A DNA stretch of 61,849 bases from Gallibacterium genomosp. 1 (GTDB lineage: Bacteria; Pseudomonadota; Gammaproteobacteria; Enterobacterales; Pasteurellaceae): the NCBI RefSeq assembly GCF_000771875.1, contig NZ_JPXX01000004.1:1-61849 (forward strand), read 5' to 3'. Under the pieces are notes generated by a model. The model worked only from the letters and a program-made list of their open reading frames with translations. It searched no databases and was not told where the DNA came from. Below are positions 1-9,180 of the stretch, piece after piece (within the stretch, counting starts at the first letter, position 1; the number at the start of each line of letters is the position of its first letter). The position numbers were made by a program, and so were the translations under genes.

Positions 1-254
1 ATTTCCAAACCAATATTTACTGCTAATTTATCTTCTGCATCAATTAATTGTTGTGCTTTATCTGAACTTTTACTTTTTGCATAATCAACAGCTTCATCAA
101 TTAACGAAGCATATTGTGGTAGTTGGGAGGCACTTAATACTAATGATGGATTGGTGGTTGCATCTTGTGGTTGGTATTTTTTGATTGCTTCAATATCGCC
201 GGTGTCGGCAACAACCACTGTCATTTTGCGTAATGTGTCTAATTGATTCATCAT
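1..254 (-). CDS. tal: Transaldolase, N-terminal part (cut by window edge)
   Basis: Last visible gene of the catabolic operon. The translation opens [20 protein letters not shown] and continues with [10 protein letters not shown], the N-terminal strands of class I transaldolase, including the conserved Asp and TNPS motif. The C-terminal part with the Schiff-base lysine lies off the window. Two adjacent ATG codons (252-254 and 249-251) follow an AGGAGA ribosome site. The enzyme moves a dihydroxyacetone unit between fructose-6-P plus erythrose-4-P and sedoheptulose-7-P plus glyceraldehyde-3-P. Here it would consume the erythrose-4-P made by the isomerases upstream (inference). It could be the only transaldolase of the cell or an operon-specific copy; the window cannot tell. 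Confidence 0.9.
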   Translation of the reverse strand, partial: MMNQLDTLRKMTVVVADTGDIEAIKKYQPQDATTNPSLVLSASQLPQYASLIDEAVDYAKSKSSDKAQQLIDAEDKLAVNIGLE

Positions 255-290
255 TTTATTTCTCCTAAATATTAATTATCCAATTTCATA

Positions 291-1337
291 CTAAAGTTGT
301 TTTTGCATTTTTTGATGTACAATATCTACAACTTCTTTCCCAAAAATAATTTGATATTGATTAGCAATAGAAAACAAACCTTTTACTAAGTCTAATTTTT
401 CTATTTGATTTTTATTTATCTCCTCTGGATTATTTAATACAACTCTGATTCTTGTTGCACAGTGAGTTAATGCAACAATATTCTTCTTTCCACCTAAATA
501 TTCAATTAATTTAGTAGCAATTTCATTATATTCATTACTCTCAATATTAAGCGATAATGACTCCAATGCATTTTTTATTAACTCAATAAAATTTTCCGCA
601 TTCCAAGCACTTCTACCAATAAATAACCCATCAATATATTTCTTATTTATTAACTTATTAGCATTCTCCGGATTAACACTGCCTCCATATAATACTGGAA
701 TATCTAATCCCTCTTTATTAAACATCTCATATAAACATTGTTTAATTACAGAATGCTTTTCATCTGCATATTCTGCAGAAGCTGGAATTCCTTTTTCACC
801 AATAGCCCAAACAGGCTCATAAGCTATTCTAACAAGAGGTAACTGCTCTTTAGTTACTCCACTCAAGCCAATTTTTAATTGTGTTCTTAATATTTCATCT
901 GAAATACCATATTCTTTTTGTTCTAATGTTTCACCAACACATAATAATGTAATAAATTTATGTTTTAATGCTGAAAGAACTTTCTTATTTTCTTCTTCAT
1001 CTGTCTCTTTAAAGATATGGCGTCTTTCAGAATGTCCTATCATTACTAATTTAATATCTAATTCTTTTAACATTAATGGCGATATTTCACCTGTAAATTG
1101 ACCTGAATCAGCATAACACATATTTTGTGCGCCAATCACAATTAAATTATTAAATTTATTATTTATTAAACTCGTCGCATCACTTAAAGTTGTATAAGAT
1201 GGTATAACAAATAACTCTACATTATCAGTTTTGATATCTCTTTTATATAAATCTCCTAACCTTGACAAATAATGAATAACATCTTTATTCCCTTTATACA
1301 TTTTTAGATTAGTACCAAAATAAATCTTATTTTTCAT
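291..1337 (-). CDS. Triosephosphate-isomerase-like enzyme fused to a PTS EIIB domain
   Basis: 348 residues in two parts. Residues 1-258 are a complete TIM barrel with catalytic residues Asn10, Lys12, His102 (GHSERR) and Glu174 (YEPVWAIG), plus the phosphate loop YGGSVNPENA at 217-226. Residues about 268-348 match the glucose-family PTS EIIB fold, with the phosphorylatable Cys293 in THCATRIR. Loop 6 reads GEKGIPAS after VWAI instead of the GTGKTA usual in glycolytic TIM, and the end reads GRSAW rather than GGASL. This suggests a non-glycolytic substrate, as in EryH-type L-erythrulose-1-phosphate isomerases. The ordinary family length is about 250, so the C-terminal domain is an addition. The ATG follows AAGGAATAAATAA; the upstream gene ends 4 bases before it. 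Function as tetrulose-phosphate isomerase is inferred from neighbours; true TIM activity on DHAP made by PdxA2 is the alternative. Confidence 0.85.
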   Translation of the reverse strand: MKNKIYFGTNLKMYKGNKDVIHYLSRLGDLYKRDIKTDNVELFVIPSYTTLSDATSLINNKFNNLIVIGAQNMCYADSGQFTGEISPLMLKELDIKLVMIGHSERRHIFKETDEEENKKVLSALKHKFITLLCVGETLEQKEYGISDEILRTQLKIGLSGVTKEQLPLVRIAYEPVWAIGEKGIPASAEYADEKHSVIKQCLYEMFNKEGLDIPVLYGGSVNPENANKLINKKYIDGLFIGRSAWNAENFIELIKNALESLSLNIESNEYNEIATKLIEYLGGKKNIVALTHCATRIRVVLNNPEEINKNQIEKLDLVKGLFSIANQYQIIFGKEVVDIVHQKMQKQL

Positions 1338-1341
1338 TTAT

Positions 1342-2022
1342 TTATTCCTTTATGTTTTTTATTAATACTCTACAAGGAGAACCATCTGCATTTTCAATAG
1401 CTATCGGAACCATCACTGCATAAACTTTATGACTTGTAATATTTTTTGTATTACAGATATATTCTACTAACGTTATACCTTTGGATAATAAATGATAATG
1501 TGTCGTATGTTTTTCTAAAGGCTTATCCATTTTATTCTCCACCCAAAACCGGATTGGATAATCTTGAGGGAAATCAAATGCTACAATAGTAATATTTTTA
1601 TTCTTCATAAATATCACAGCATCATCTGTTAAATAAGGTGACTTTGTCCAAAATTCTTTAGAATTATAACTATAAAAAGTATCCCAATGCGTTTTAAAAA
1701 TGATCTTATCTGGATTATTATCTGGCCACACTCTTCTTAATATATCTTCTGTAATAGCCAAATTTTCTTGGATTTCCTTAGAAAGATCAACAATATAAAA
1801 TTCTCCTATATAAATATTAGGATTAATATCCAATATATTATAACCATCTTTATTAATATGACTTAACGCATCCATATGAGTAAAAGCGTGGCAAGATACT
1901 TTTATTTGTGTTGCTTCAAATAAATCTCCATTATCAAAATTACCTTTTTTCTCAATAACTGTTTTCCAACGTACATGTTTATTTGAGATAGGCATAGATA
2001 AGTCAATCCAATCTTTTTCCAT
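1342..2022 (-). CDS. Cyclase-family (kynurenine formamidase-like) metal hydrolase
   Basis: 226 residues of the PF04199 cyclase family. The metal-binding signature appears as CHAFTHMDALSHI (residues about 44-56), that is H-x-x-T-H-x-D-x(3)-H, close to the family H-x-G-T-H-x-D-x-P-x-H. Members hydrolyse formamides, cyclic amides or lactone-like substrates with Zn or Mn. Its place between the TRAP genes and the isomerase suggests it opens a lactone or similar precursor of the operon substrate (inference). ATG follows GGGAGA. There is no signal peptide, so it should be cytoplasmic. Kynurenine breakdown is unlikely because no other genes of that pathway are present. Confidence 0.75.
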   Translation of the reverse strand: MEKDWIDLSMPISNKHVRWKTVIEKKGNFDNGDLFEATQIKVSCHAFTHMDALSHINKDGYNILDINPNIYIGEFYIVDLSKEIQENLAITEDILRRVWPDNNPDKIIFKTHWDTFYSYNSKEFWTKSPYLTDDAVIFMKNKNITIVAFDFPQDYPIRFWVENKMDKPLEKHTTHYHLLSKGITLVEYICNTKNITSHKVYAVMVPIAIENADGSPCRVLIKNIKE

Positions 2023-2036
2023 AATGAATCTCCCAT

Positions 2037-3329
2037 TTATTTAAAGAATACATTTGGTAAATAAGTACTAAATTCTGGCACTAATATTAAGATTACTAAT
2101 AATCCTAATAAAGATAGTAAATATGGAATACTACTCTTTAATACTTTTATTGGTTCACATTCAGCAATATTTGCAGATAAATAGATTAAATAACCAACTG
2201 GAGGAGTAACCAATCCAATCATTAAGTTCAAAATAATGACTAAACCAAAATGGATAGGTGAAATTCCGAATTGATTTATAATTGGCATAAATACTGGAAC
2301 TAATATTGTTAAAGCAGCTGTAGGATCCATAATCATTCCAATAAAAAGAACAATTACATTAATTAAAATTAATGCGGATAAAGGAGAAGAACAGATTTCT
2401 GAAACATAACTAGCAACTTGATGACTAATTTGTAATCTTGCAATAACCCATGCAAATATTGAAGATGCTCCAACAATTAGCATAACTGTTATCGTCCCCT
2501 TTAAAGATGAAATTAGTGCTTTTTTTAATCTTTCTATATTTAATTCTTTATAAATAAATGTTCCTACTAGATACGCATATACAACCGATACTGCTCCTGC
2601 CTCTGTTGCTGTAAACATACCTGAAATAATTCCATATAGAATAATAATTGGACAAAATAAAGCCCAAATAGCATCTTTTGAACTTTCTTTAACTTCTTTC
2701 CAGCTAAATGGTGTTGATTGATTACCAAAACCTTTCATTTTTGAAATAACAAAAGTAACAAAGATAAGTGTAAAGGCAATAAGTAGTCCTGGTATTACAC
2801 CAGATAAAAACATTTTTCCTACAGAAACACCTGCTCCAGCTAACGCAGCAAATACGATCATAGGAACACTTGGTGGAATAATTGGCCCAATAATTGAAGC
2901 AGATTGTGTTAATGCTGCAGAAAAAGGAGCTGGATAATTATTCTTTTTCATTTCCGGAATTAATGAGCTGCCAATTGCTGCTGTAGAAGCAACAGCTGAT
3001 CCACTAATAGATCCAAAAAATAAACTGGAAAAAATATTAATATAAGCTAGAGAGCCTTTCCAACGACCAATAAATGATGTTACAAAACGAATAATCCTTG
3101 TTGTAATTCCTCCAACACTCATCAATTCACCAGCTAAGAAAAAGAAGGCTAATGCTTGTAGTGCATTAGTATCAATACCCTGCATAACTTGTTGTGCAAC
3201 AATAGTTACAGGTACATAAGGTAAAAATAAAAATAAAGTAACTATTGAGGAAAAAATAATACTGTAGAATAATGGTAGTCCAAAGACAGTTAATATAAAC
3301 ATAACGCCTAATAAAACAATAAATGACAT
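2037..3329 (-). CDS. dctM: TRAP transporter large permease DctM
   Basis: 430 residues, almost entirely hydrophobic with about 12 membrane segments, the normal size for DctM/SiaM-type large subunits. Typical stretches include GSISGSAVAST near residue 106 and the IGPIIPPSVPMI motif near 146. It uses an ion gradient to import a carboxylate bound by the periplasmic DctP. Its ATG overlaps the stop of dctQ by one base (TAATG), so translation is coupled. The substrate cannot be read from the sequence; the operon suggests a C4 sugar acid. Confidence 0.93.
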   Translation of the reverse strand: MSFIVLLGVMFILTVFGLPLFYSIIFSSIVTLFLFLPYVPVTIVAQQVMQGIDTNALQALAFFFLAGELMSVGGITTRIIRFVTSFIGRWKGSLAYINIFSSLFFGSISGSAVASTAAIGSSLIPEMKKNNYPAPFSAALTQSASIIGPIIPPSVPMIVFAALAGAGVSVGKMFLSGVIPGLLIAFTLIFVTFVISKMKGFGNQSTPFSWKEVKESSKDAIWALFCPIIILYGIISGMFTATEAGAVSVVYAYLVGTFIYKELNIERLKKALISSLKGTITVMLIVGASSIFAWVIARLQISHQVASYVSEICSSPLSALILINVIVLFIGMIMDPTAALTILVPVFMPIINQFGISPIHFGLVIILNLMIGLVTPPVGYLIYLSANIAECEPIKVLKSSIPYLLSLLGLLVILILVPEFSTYLPNVFFK

Positions 3330-3805
3330 TATAATTCCCCTACAACTTTAGTTTTTGCTAATGAAATAAAAGCAATAATGATTCTGACAACTTCCAAAGA
3401 TAAACATAAAATAAATGGAACATAAACCCAAGAAATAGAAATCTTAAATGCAGAATAATAACTATTCAAATTCATACTATATAACTTTATTCCACCTTTA
3501 ATTAATAAAACTAAAGAAATTAACATCACAATATATAATGCCGATGATAATAACCATCCATATTTAAACTTCTCAAATATAGCTATTCTTAATAAAGGCA
3601 CCTGTATTTGTGTTGTTGTTAATATTCCAAATAAGATCATATAGGTATAACAAAATCTTAAAAATTCTTCTGCCCAAGGGAACGAAATATTAATAACATA
3701 TCTAGTAATTACTTGAACAAAAGTCATTACAACTAGAATAAGAAAAAAGAGACATCCTAAAGATAAAAACGTCTTACTAATAAACTTCTCATATTTCTCA
3801 ATCAT
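3329..3805 (-). CDS. dctQ: TRAP transporter small permease DctQ
   Basis: 158 residues with four predicted membrane helices and the family element FPWAEEFLRFCYTYMILFG (residues about 43-61). It is the small membrane subunit that pairs with DctM. The start ATG follows GGGAGGGGCATT. It sits between dctP and dctM, the standard order dctPQM. Confidence 0.92.
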   Translation of the reverse strand: MIEKYEKFISKTFLSLGCLFFLILVVMTFVQVITRYVINISFPWAEEFLRFCYTYMILFGILTTTQIQVPLLRIAIFEKFKYGWLLSSALYIVMLISLVLLIKGGIKLYSMNLNSYYSAFKISISWVYVPFILCLSLEVVRIIIAFISLAKTKVVGEL

Positions 3806-3848
3806 AATGCCCCTCCCTTCTTATATAAGTATAGAGTAAAACTATATA

Positions 3849-4826
3849 TTATTTAGTTTCAGAAATTTTCTTAATTTCTTGATCACCAAATTTTTTGGCA
3901 TAATCATCCCAAGCCTTTTTAGCTCCAATTTGGAAAGATGCAACGTCAGGTAATTCTTCTACTTGCATACCTTGTTGTTTTAATTTCTCAAGATAAATTT
4001 TATTTTCTTCAACATTTAGTTTCTTCTCTAAATCTGCTCCCTCTTTTGCTGCCTTCAATAATATTTCTTGATCTTCCTTATCTAATGAATTAAAACGATC
4101 TAAATTCATTGCCATTGGCGCAGCTGTATAAGCATGATGGGTTAATGATAAATATTTTTGTACTTCTTGAAGATTATTGTTGTAAATATGATGAATTGGA
4201 TTTTCTTGACCATCAATTACACCTGTTTTCAATGAAAAATAGACTTCATTAAATGGCATTGGTGTTGGATTAGCACCCCACTCTTTAAATGCTGCAATAT
4301 GTGCCGGATTTGGGGTTGTTCTTAATTTAAGATGGGATAAATCTTTTACAGATTTAACTTGTCTCCTATTATTAGTAATATCTCTAAAACCAATTTCATA
4401 GAAAGCTAGACCTTTTAATCCATATTGTTCTAAAGACCCTAACAGTTTTTCTCCGACATCACTATTTAAGACTTTTTCTACATGTTCCTCATTTCTAAAT
4501 AAAAACGGCAGATCTAATAAATTAAGCTGCTCATTAAAAGTTGTATAATAAGGATTCCCTACCACTACAATATCAATAGTCCCCATTCTAGTTCCATCAA
4601 TTTGGGTACCTGAAGAGCCTAATTCACTATTGGGATGTAACTTAATAGTAATTCGTCCTTGAGATAATTCTTTAACTCTTTTAGCCATAAATTCTGTTGC
4701 TTTACTTACAGTATCTGTTGGCGAACCATAATGACTTAATGCTAATTCATATGTTTCCGCAGCTAAAATGCTTGAAGAGAATATGGCTGATAATACTGTT
4801 ACCGATATAAAATTAAGCTTTTTCAT
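3849..4826 (-). CDS. dctP: TRAP transporter periplasmic binding protein DctP
   Basis: The ATG at 4826 gives 325 residues beginning MKKLNFISVTVLSAIFSSSI, with a signal peptide cleaved after ILAA, and is preceded by GAGGGT. A longer reading frame upstream lacks a sensible ribosome site. Family hallmarks include the GRITIKLHPNSELG segment, the Arg-bearing LKLRTTPNPAHIAAFKEWGANPTPM region whose Arg binds the ligand carboxylate, and YFSLKTGVIDGQENP. The protein binds a carboxylated solute in the periplasm and delivers it to DctQM. A conserved carboxylate-binding Arg favours a sugar acid over a neutral sugar. Confidence 0.92.
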   Translation of the reverse strand: MKKLNFISVTVLSAIFSSSILAAETYELALSHYGSPTDTVSKATEFMAKRVKELSQGRITIKLHPNSELGSSGTQIDGTRMGTIDIVVVGNPYYTTFNEQLNLLDLPFLFRNEEHVEKVLNSDVGEKLLGSLEQYGLKGLAFYEIGFRDITNNRRQVKSVKDLSHLKLRTTPNPAHIAAFKEWGANPTPMPFNEVYFSLKTGVIDGQENPIHHIYNNNLQEVQKYLSLTHHAYTAAPMAMNLDRFNSLDKEDQEILLKAAKEGADLEKKLNVEENKIYLEKLKQQGMQVEELPDVASFQIGAKKAWDDYAKKFGDQEIKKISETK

Positions 4827-4878
4827 AAGTACCCTCAATTGTATATTATTAATTATTGAATAAATTTTTATTGAAAAA

Positions 4879-5331
4879 TCAGCATTTATGATATTTCTGA
4901 TCAATCTCATTAATCTTGGCTACTTTAGGTGTAGAACCACCACCAGAGAAGTCACAATTTAACCACGTTTTTAATAGATATTTAGCAAGCTCAACACCAA
5001 TTACTCGTTCTCCAAAACAAATAATTTGCGCATTGTTACTCTTCCTTGCCCTTTCTGCTGAAAAAACATCATGACATACGGCAGCTCTTACTCCTGGAAT
5101 TTTATTTGCTGTAATCGACATACCAATACCAGTACCACAAGTTAAAATAGCACGTTCATATTTTCCTTCAGAAACTGCTAACGCTACTGCCTCAGCAACA
5201 TCAGGATATAAAACAATATCGCCTGCTTTAGCACCAAAATCATCGTATTCGATCCCTAAAGAATCTAAGTATTTCATCAGTTCAACTTTCAAGTTATATG
5301 CAGCTTCATCACAGCCAATCGCTATTTTCAT
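4879..5331 (-). CDS. RpiB/LacAB-family isomerase, probably EryI-like (D-erythrulose-4-phosphate isomerase)
   Basis: 150 residues, full RpiB length. The active-site loop LTCGTGIGMSI holds Cys65 and the anion hole, and CHDVFSAERARKSNNA carries His87. The N-terminus reads IGCDEAAYNLK where ribose-5-phosphate isomerase B usually has GSDHAGF, so the substrate pocket differs. In Brucella, the RpiB-like EryI interconverts D-erythrulose-4-P and D-erythrose-4-P. Adjacency to EryC-, EryD- and EryH-like genes makes that the best guess; ribose-, allose- or galactose-6-phosphate isomerase activity is the alternative. ATG follows TTAGGAGAGTTTAAT. Confidence 0.85.
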   Translation of the reverse strand: MKIAIGCDEAAYNLKVELMKYLDSLGIEYDDFGAKAGDIVLYPDVAEAVALAVSEGKYERAILTCGTGIGMSITANKIPGVRAAVCHDVFSAERARKSNNAQIICFGERVIGVELAKYLLKTWLNCDFSGGGSTPKVAKINEIDQKYHKC

Positions 5332-5350
5332 ATTAAACTCTCCTAAAGAA

Positions 5351-6307
5351 TTACATTTTCGTTAAATTAAGAATGGTATTTACATTACTTGCCGTTGTTG
5401 CAATGATATTGATAATGCCTGTTCTTAATGCACCTAATATAGCCATTGCTTTACTACTTTCAGATGCAATACCAATCACACAAGGAATTGCTCTTAAATC
5501 ATCAAGGCTTAGCCCAATAACCCGATCATTCATTACTGTATCAACTGGTTCACCTTGCAAATTAAAAAAGCCATATCCGGCAATATCACCTATCACACCT
5601 AAATTCCTTTTTGCTTCTGTAACTTCTTGAGGTGTAAACCAACCTAATTGCACCATATAGCTATTTTCATTCATATCACCAATACCAACTAATGCAATAT
5701 CAGCCTTTCTTGCTCGATCCAAAGTTTCTTTGATAACTCCATTTTTCATAAAAACATCTCTAAACTCCTTATTTTCAAGGTAAGCTGGTGCATATAAAGT
5801 TTCATTAATACCATTAAAATTTCTAGCCAAATTTCTACAAGTATGATCAGCATCTACAGGTTCGCCATTTCTTTGCACACCACCAATACCACAAATAAAC
5901 TTGCAAGATTTTGCAGGGAAAATACCAATATGTTCCCCTACAGATGCCACATTACGCCCTTGTCCTACTGCTATCGTCATTCCATCTTTTAATGTATGAG
6001 ACAAATATGAACTTACTAACGCAGCAACTTGCCTTCTCTGTTCTGTTTCATTTTGCTCATCTATAGCAATTAACGCTCTTTGAATACCAAATTCGTCAAT
6101 TAATCTTTTTTCTAATTGAGAAGTATAAATCGGGTGATATTTCACATTAATTTCAACTACACCTTCTTCTCTAGCCTTTTTAAGTAACCGACCTATTTTT
6201 ATTCGTGAAAGATTAAATTTATTTGCAATTTCTTCTTGTGTTAATTCATGTTCATAATAAGCAATTGCAATTTCGGTCAATAAATCAATTTCTTTCAAAT
6301 CTGCCAT
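5351..6307 (-). CDS. SorC/DeoR-type transcription regulator, EryD-like
   Basis: 318 residues. A helix-turn-helix occupies about 22-44 (LTQEEIANKFNLSRIKIGRL) and the rest is the SorC sugar-phosphate-binding domain, with GIGGV, VGIGDM and IAGYGF segments. Such proteins bind phosphorylated sugars as effectors; Brucella EryD of the same family represses the erythritol operon. It lies inside the operon next to the epimerase, the same eryC-eryD neighbourhood as in Brucella. The perfect palindrome in the operon promoter at 12894-12913 is its likely operator (inference). ATG follows TAGGAAATCTAT. Confidence 0.88.
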   Translation of the reverse strand: MADLKEIDLLTEIAIAYYEHELTQEEIANKFNLSRIKIGRLLKKAREEGVVEINVKYHPIYTSQLEKRLIDEFGIQRALIAIDEQNETEQRRQVAALVSSYLSHTLKDGMTIAVGQGRNVASVGEHIGIFPAKSCKFICGIGGVQRNGEPVDADHTCRNLARNFNGINETLYAPAYLENKEFRDVFMKNGVIKETLDRARKADIALVGIGDMNENSYMVQLGWFTPQEVTEAKRNLGVIGDIAGYGFFNLQGEPVDTVMNDRVIGLSLDDLRAIPCVIGIASESSKAMAILGALRTGIINIIATTASNVNTILNLTKM

Positions 6308-6316
6308 ATAGATTTC

Positions 6317-7153
6317 CTAAATAAAATTCTCAATATATTTTCTAGACTTAATTAAAGTTTCTTCAATTACATTAATATCAATTTTATGTTCAAATTTTTT
6401 TGGCGTAGAATCTAATTCCCGATATATCCTTAATGGAATTTCCAAACTACAAGGAATATTACTACGCTTTAATTGACTAACAATATTACAATAATCAATC
6501 ATTCCATCTCCTATAGCTGTAAACCTGAACTTATCATCTTCAATAATTACATCTTTAATATGAAAATATTTACAATATTTAATAGAGTTCATTGATTGTT
6601 CTATTAAATTTAACTTTATATCATAAGTTAACATATTTCCCGGATCAAAATTTATTGCATAAAAATCATTATCTAATTGATTTAATATTCCAATCCCATC
6701 TTCTAATTTTACAAAAGCATTGAAGTTATAATCTCCTGCATTCTCTAAACATAAAATACAATGATTTTTTTCTAATAGACTCTTTAGTGATTTTAAATTT
6801 ATTATTAATTTATCTTTATTTTCTAGTTTGGTAGTACAGACATTAATATATTTAGCTCCTATTAAATTAGCAAATGTGAGGCGAGCAGAAAAAATATCAT
6901 ATAATCCTTCTGTTGATAGATCCATTGTACATCCTAAAGCCAAAGTATCTAATTTATACTTATTTTTAAGATAATTAATATATCTAGCATTTTCTTCACT
7001 AAAAAGATCTTGATTCAAATTACTAACATATCCTTGGTTATAAGCTAATTCAAAATAATTAAATCCGCATTTTTTAATAGAAGAAAAAATAGTTTCTAGA
7101 TCATATCCATCATAAATAGAAGTATTAACAGCTAATTTTAAGTTATTTTTCAT
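6317..7153 (-). CDS. Sugar-phosphate isomerase/epimerase (xylose-isomerase-like TIM barrel), EryC-like
   Basis: 278 residues of the AP-endonuclease-2/xylose-isomerase-like barrel. The usual four metal ligands can be placed at Glu137 (CLENAGD), Asp170 (NFDPGNM), His198 (YFHIKD) and Glu238 (SLEIPL). Relatives include hydroxypyruvate isomerase, tagatose epimerase, 2-oxotetronate isomerase (OtnI) and Brucella EryC (D-erythrulose-1-phosphate 3-epimerase). The context of SorC regulator, RpiB-like and TIM-like isomerases favours the EryC role. ATG follows GAGGAGATAGGA; the regulator starts 9 bases downstream. Confidence 0.78.
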   Translation of the reverse strand: MKNNLKLAVNTSIYDGYDLETIFSSIKKCGFNYFELAYNQGYVSNLNQDLFSEENARYINYLKNKYKLDTLALGCTMDLSTEGLYDIFSARLTFANLIGAKYINVCTTKLENKDKLIINLKSLKSLLEKNHCILCLENAGDYNFNAFVKLEDGIGILNQLDNDFYAINFDPGNMLTYDIKLNLIEQSMNSIKYCKYFHIKDVIIEDDKFRFTAIGDGMIDYCNIVSQLKRSNIPCSLEIPLRIYRELDSTPKKFEHKIDINVIEETLIKSRKYIENFI

Positions 7154-7186
7154 TCCTATCTCCTCACATAATAGAAACTTTATAAG

Positions 7187-8680
7187 CTATTCATTTTTTC
7201 CTAATAATTTAATTTTATTCCAATAAATTTTTATAATTGGCATAGTAAAAACAAGAACTGTAGCTAAAATAAAAAATACAGATATTGGACGTTCTAATAT
7301 AAGCCACCAATTGCCTTTAACCATTGTAATAGTCTGTCCTAATCTTAATTCCAATACGCCACCTAAAATTAAACCTATAGTCAAAGGAATAACTGAAAAA
7401 CCAAATAGTCTCATTAAATATCCAAGTACACCAAAAATTAATGCTACATAAACATCAACTACAGATAAATTAACTGCATATGCACCGACAATACAAAAAA
7501 CAAACACCATTGGCCATAAAATAGATGTAGGAATAAAGGTAATACGTGCGAATAACTTAGCTCCAGCTAACCCAATAATAAAAAATATAATATTTGCTAA
7601 AAGCATAGACCAAAAAATTGTATAAACAGCCTCGCCATTTTCAATAAACAAATTAGGACCAGGGTTTATCCCATGAATCATTAAACCAGCTACAATTACA
7701 GCTGCTGTAGGGCTACCTGGTATTCCTAATGCCAAACTTGGTACCATAGAACCTCCTGTTGCTGCATTATTTGCAGCTTCAGACCCTGCAATACCTTCAA
7801 TAGATCCATTACCAAACTCTTCAGGTCTTTTTGACCAACGTTTAGCTTCGTTATAACCTACTATTGATGCCACAGTAGCCCCTTCAGCAGGTAAAATACC
7901 AATAAATGTACCTATTCCAGTAGAGCGCAGAATAGTTTTCCAAATTCGCTTATAATCTGAATAAGATGGTAATTTGATCTTATCCATTTTCACTAAATTA
8001 CCTGTTATAGATGATCTAGAAATTTGAATGAATAGTTCACTAATTCCAAAAATGCCGATCATCATTGGAACTAAATTAATTCCTTCATATAATGCAGAAA
8101 CTCCGAATGTAAAACGATCTATAGTTGTTAAAGGATCCACTCCTATAGTAGCAATTAATATCCCTAACAAACCTGATAATAAATTTTTTAAAACTGAGCT
8201 ATTCCCAACAGTAGCTAACATAGAAATAGCAAAAATTGTTAAAGTTAAATATTCTGGTGGAGAAAATTTATAAGCAATATCTGCAAGAAGAGGAGCTGCA
8301 ATCATTAAACAAATGACACTAATTATTCCACCTATTCCAGAAGAAACTGTTGCAATACCTAATGCTCTACCAGCTTCTCCTCGCTGAGCTAAAGGATAAC
8401 CATCTAAGCAAGTTGTTGCACTTGCAGATGTTCCTGGAGTATTAATTAAAATAGCAGTAATTGCTCCAGCAAAGGTTGCAGCACAATAAATAGTAAGCAT
8501 AATTGTCGATGCAGATATAGGATCCATTGTAATAGTAAACGGAAGAATCAATGCTACCCCCGTCGTAGCATTCAATCCAGGTAATGATCCAATCAATATT
8601 CCACCTATAGAAGCAACCATAATCCAGATTAATAACTCAATATTCGCTAAATTACCTAACGCATTCCACACAATATCCAT
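7187..8680 (-). CDS. tctA: Tripartite tricarboxylate-type transporter, large membrane subunit TctA
   Basis: 497 residues with about 12 membrane helices. The family opening GSLPGLNATTGVALILPFT (residues about 32-50) and the repeat-like motif GILPAEGATVASIVGY (about 260-275) are both present, reflecting the internal duplication of TctA. It couples solute import to an ion gradient using TctC as receptor. It starts 3 bases after tctB ends. Confidence 0.93.
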   Translation of the reverse strand: MDIVWNALGNLANIELLIWIMVASIGGILIGSLPGLNATTGVALILPFTITMDPISASTIMLTIYCAATFAGAITAILINTPGTSASATTCLDGYPLAQRGEAGRALGIATVSSGIGGIISVICLMIAAPLLADIAYKFSPPEYLTLTIFAISMLATVGNSSVLKNLLSGLLGILIATIGVDPLTTIDRFTFGVSALYEGINLVPMMIGIFGISELFIQISRSSITGNLVKMDKIKLPSYSDYKRIWKTILRSTGIGTFIGILPAEGATVASIVGYNEAKRWSKRPEEFGNGSIEGIAGSEAANNAATGGSMVPSLALGIPGSPTAAVIVAGLMIHGINPGPNLFIENGEAVYTIFWSMLLANIIFFIIGLAGAKLFARITFIPTSILWPMVFVFCIVGAYAVNLSVVDVYVALIFGVLGYLMRLFGFSVIPLTIGLILGGVLELRLGQTITMVKGNWWLILERPISVFFILATVLVFTMPIIKIYWNKIKLLGKNE

Positions 8681-8683
8681 GGT

Positions 8684-9145
8684 TCATCCTCTTATATAAT
8701 TTATTACTATACCATCAGGAAATTTCACACCTAAAATCTGCTCAAATAATACATAAATAAAAACAGGTAAGATAATAGTCAACAAAATAATAGGAAATAT
8801 TTTTATTTTATCTGCCCACAAAAGATGAATAGCTAAAGAAAATAACATTATAGCTAAGAAGAAATCCACATTTAAAACTAAAATAAATATTGGAATAAGA
8901 AGAAGAACCTTTATAGTTATATAATTAAAATTAGTATCAAATATATCCTTTTCTTTACTTCCTCTTAACCATAAGATAAAGCTTAATAAAATAATAAAAG
9001 ACGCACATATAATAGGAAAAGTTGATGGTTGTAGTCCTCTCTGTAAAATAGGAGGTAACTCTCTAAATTGAGAAGCAAGATAAATAACTACACTTGAAAA
9101 TACAAAAATAGTAAAGAATATGAATAAATCTTTCTTACTTCTCAT
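8684..9145 (-). CDS. tctB: Tripartite tricarboxylate-type transporter, small membrane subunit TctB
   Basis: 153 residues with four hydrophobic segments and the weakly conserved TctB start, with the FRELPPILQRGLQPSTFPII stretch in the first periplasmic loop. The gene order tctC-tctB-tctA is normal. ATG follows AAGGAGAGTATT. Confidence 0.85.
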   Translation of the reverse strand: MRSKKDLFIFFTIFVFSSVVIYLASQFRELPPILQRGLQPSTFPIICASFIILLSFILWLRGSKEKDIFDTNFNYITIKVLLLIPIFILVLNVDFFLAIMLFSLAIHLLWADKIKIFPIILLTIILPVFIYVLFEQILGVKFPDGIVINYIRG

Positions 9146-9180
9146 AATACTCTCCTTATTGCTAATAAATTATTTCAATA

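Noticed and set aside
294-536. EIIB domain as replacement for DhaM
   Set aside because: DhaM is built from EIIA-mannose, HPr and EI-like domains and phosphorylates DhaL-bound ADP. A glucose-type EIIB Cys domain is not known to do that.
4827-4910. Longer N-terminus for the DctP protein
   Set aside because: It would bury the signal peptide; the ATG at 4826 has its own ribosome site and starts a standard signal sequence.
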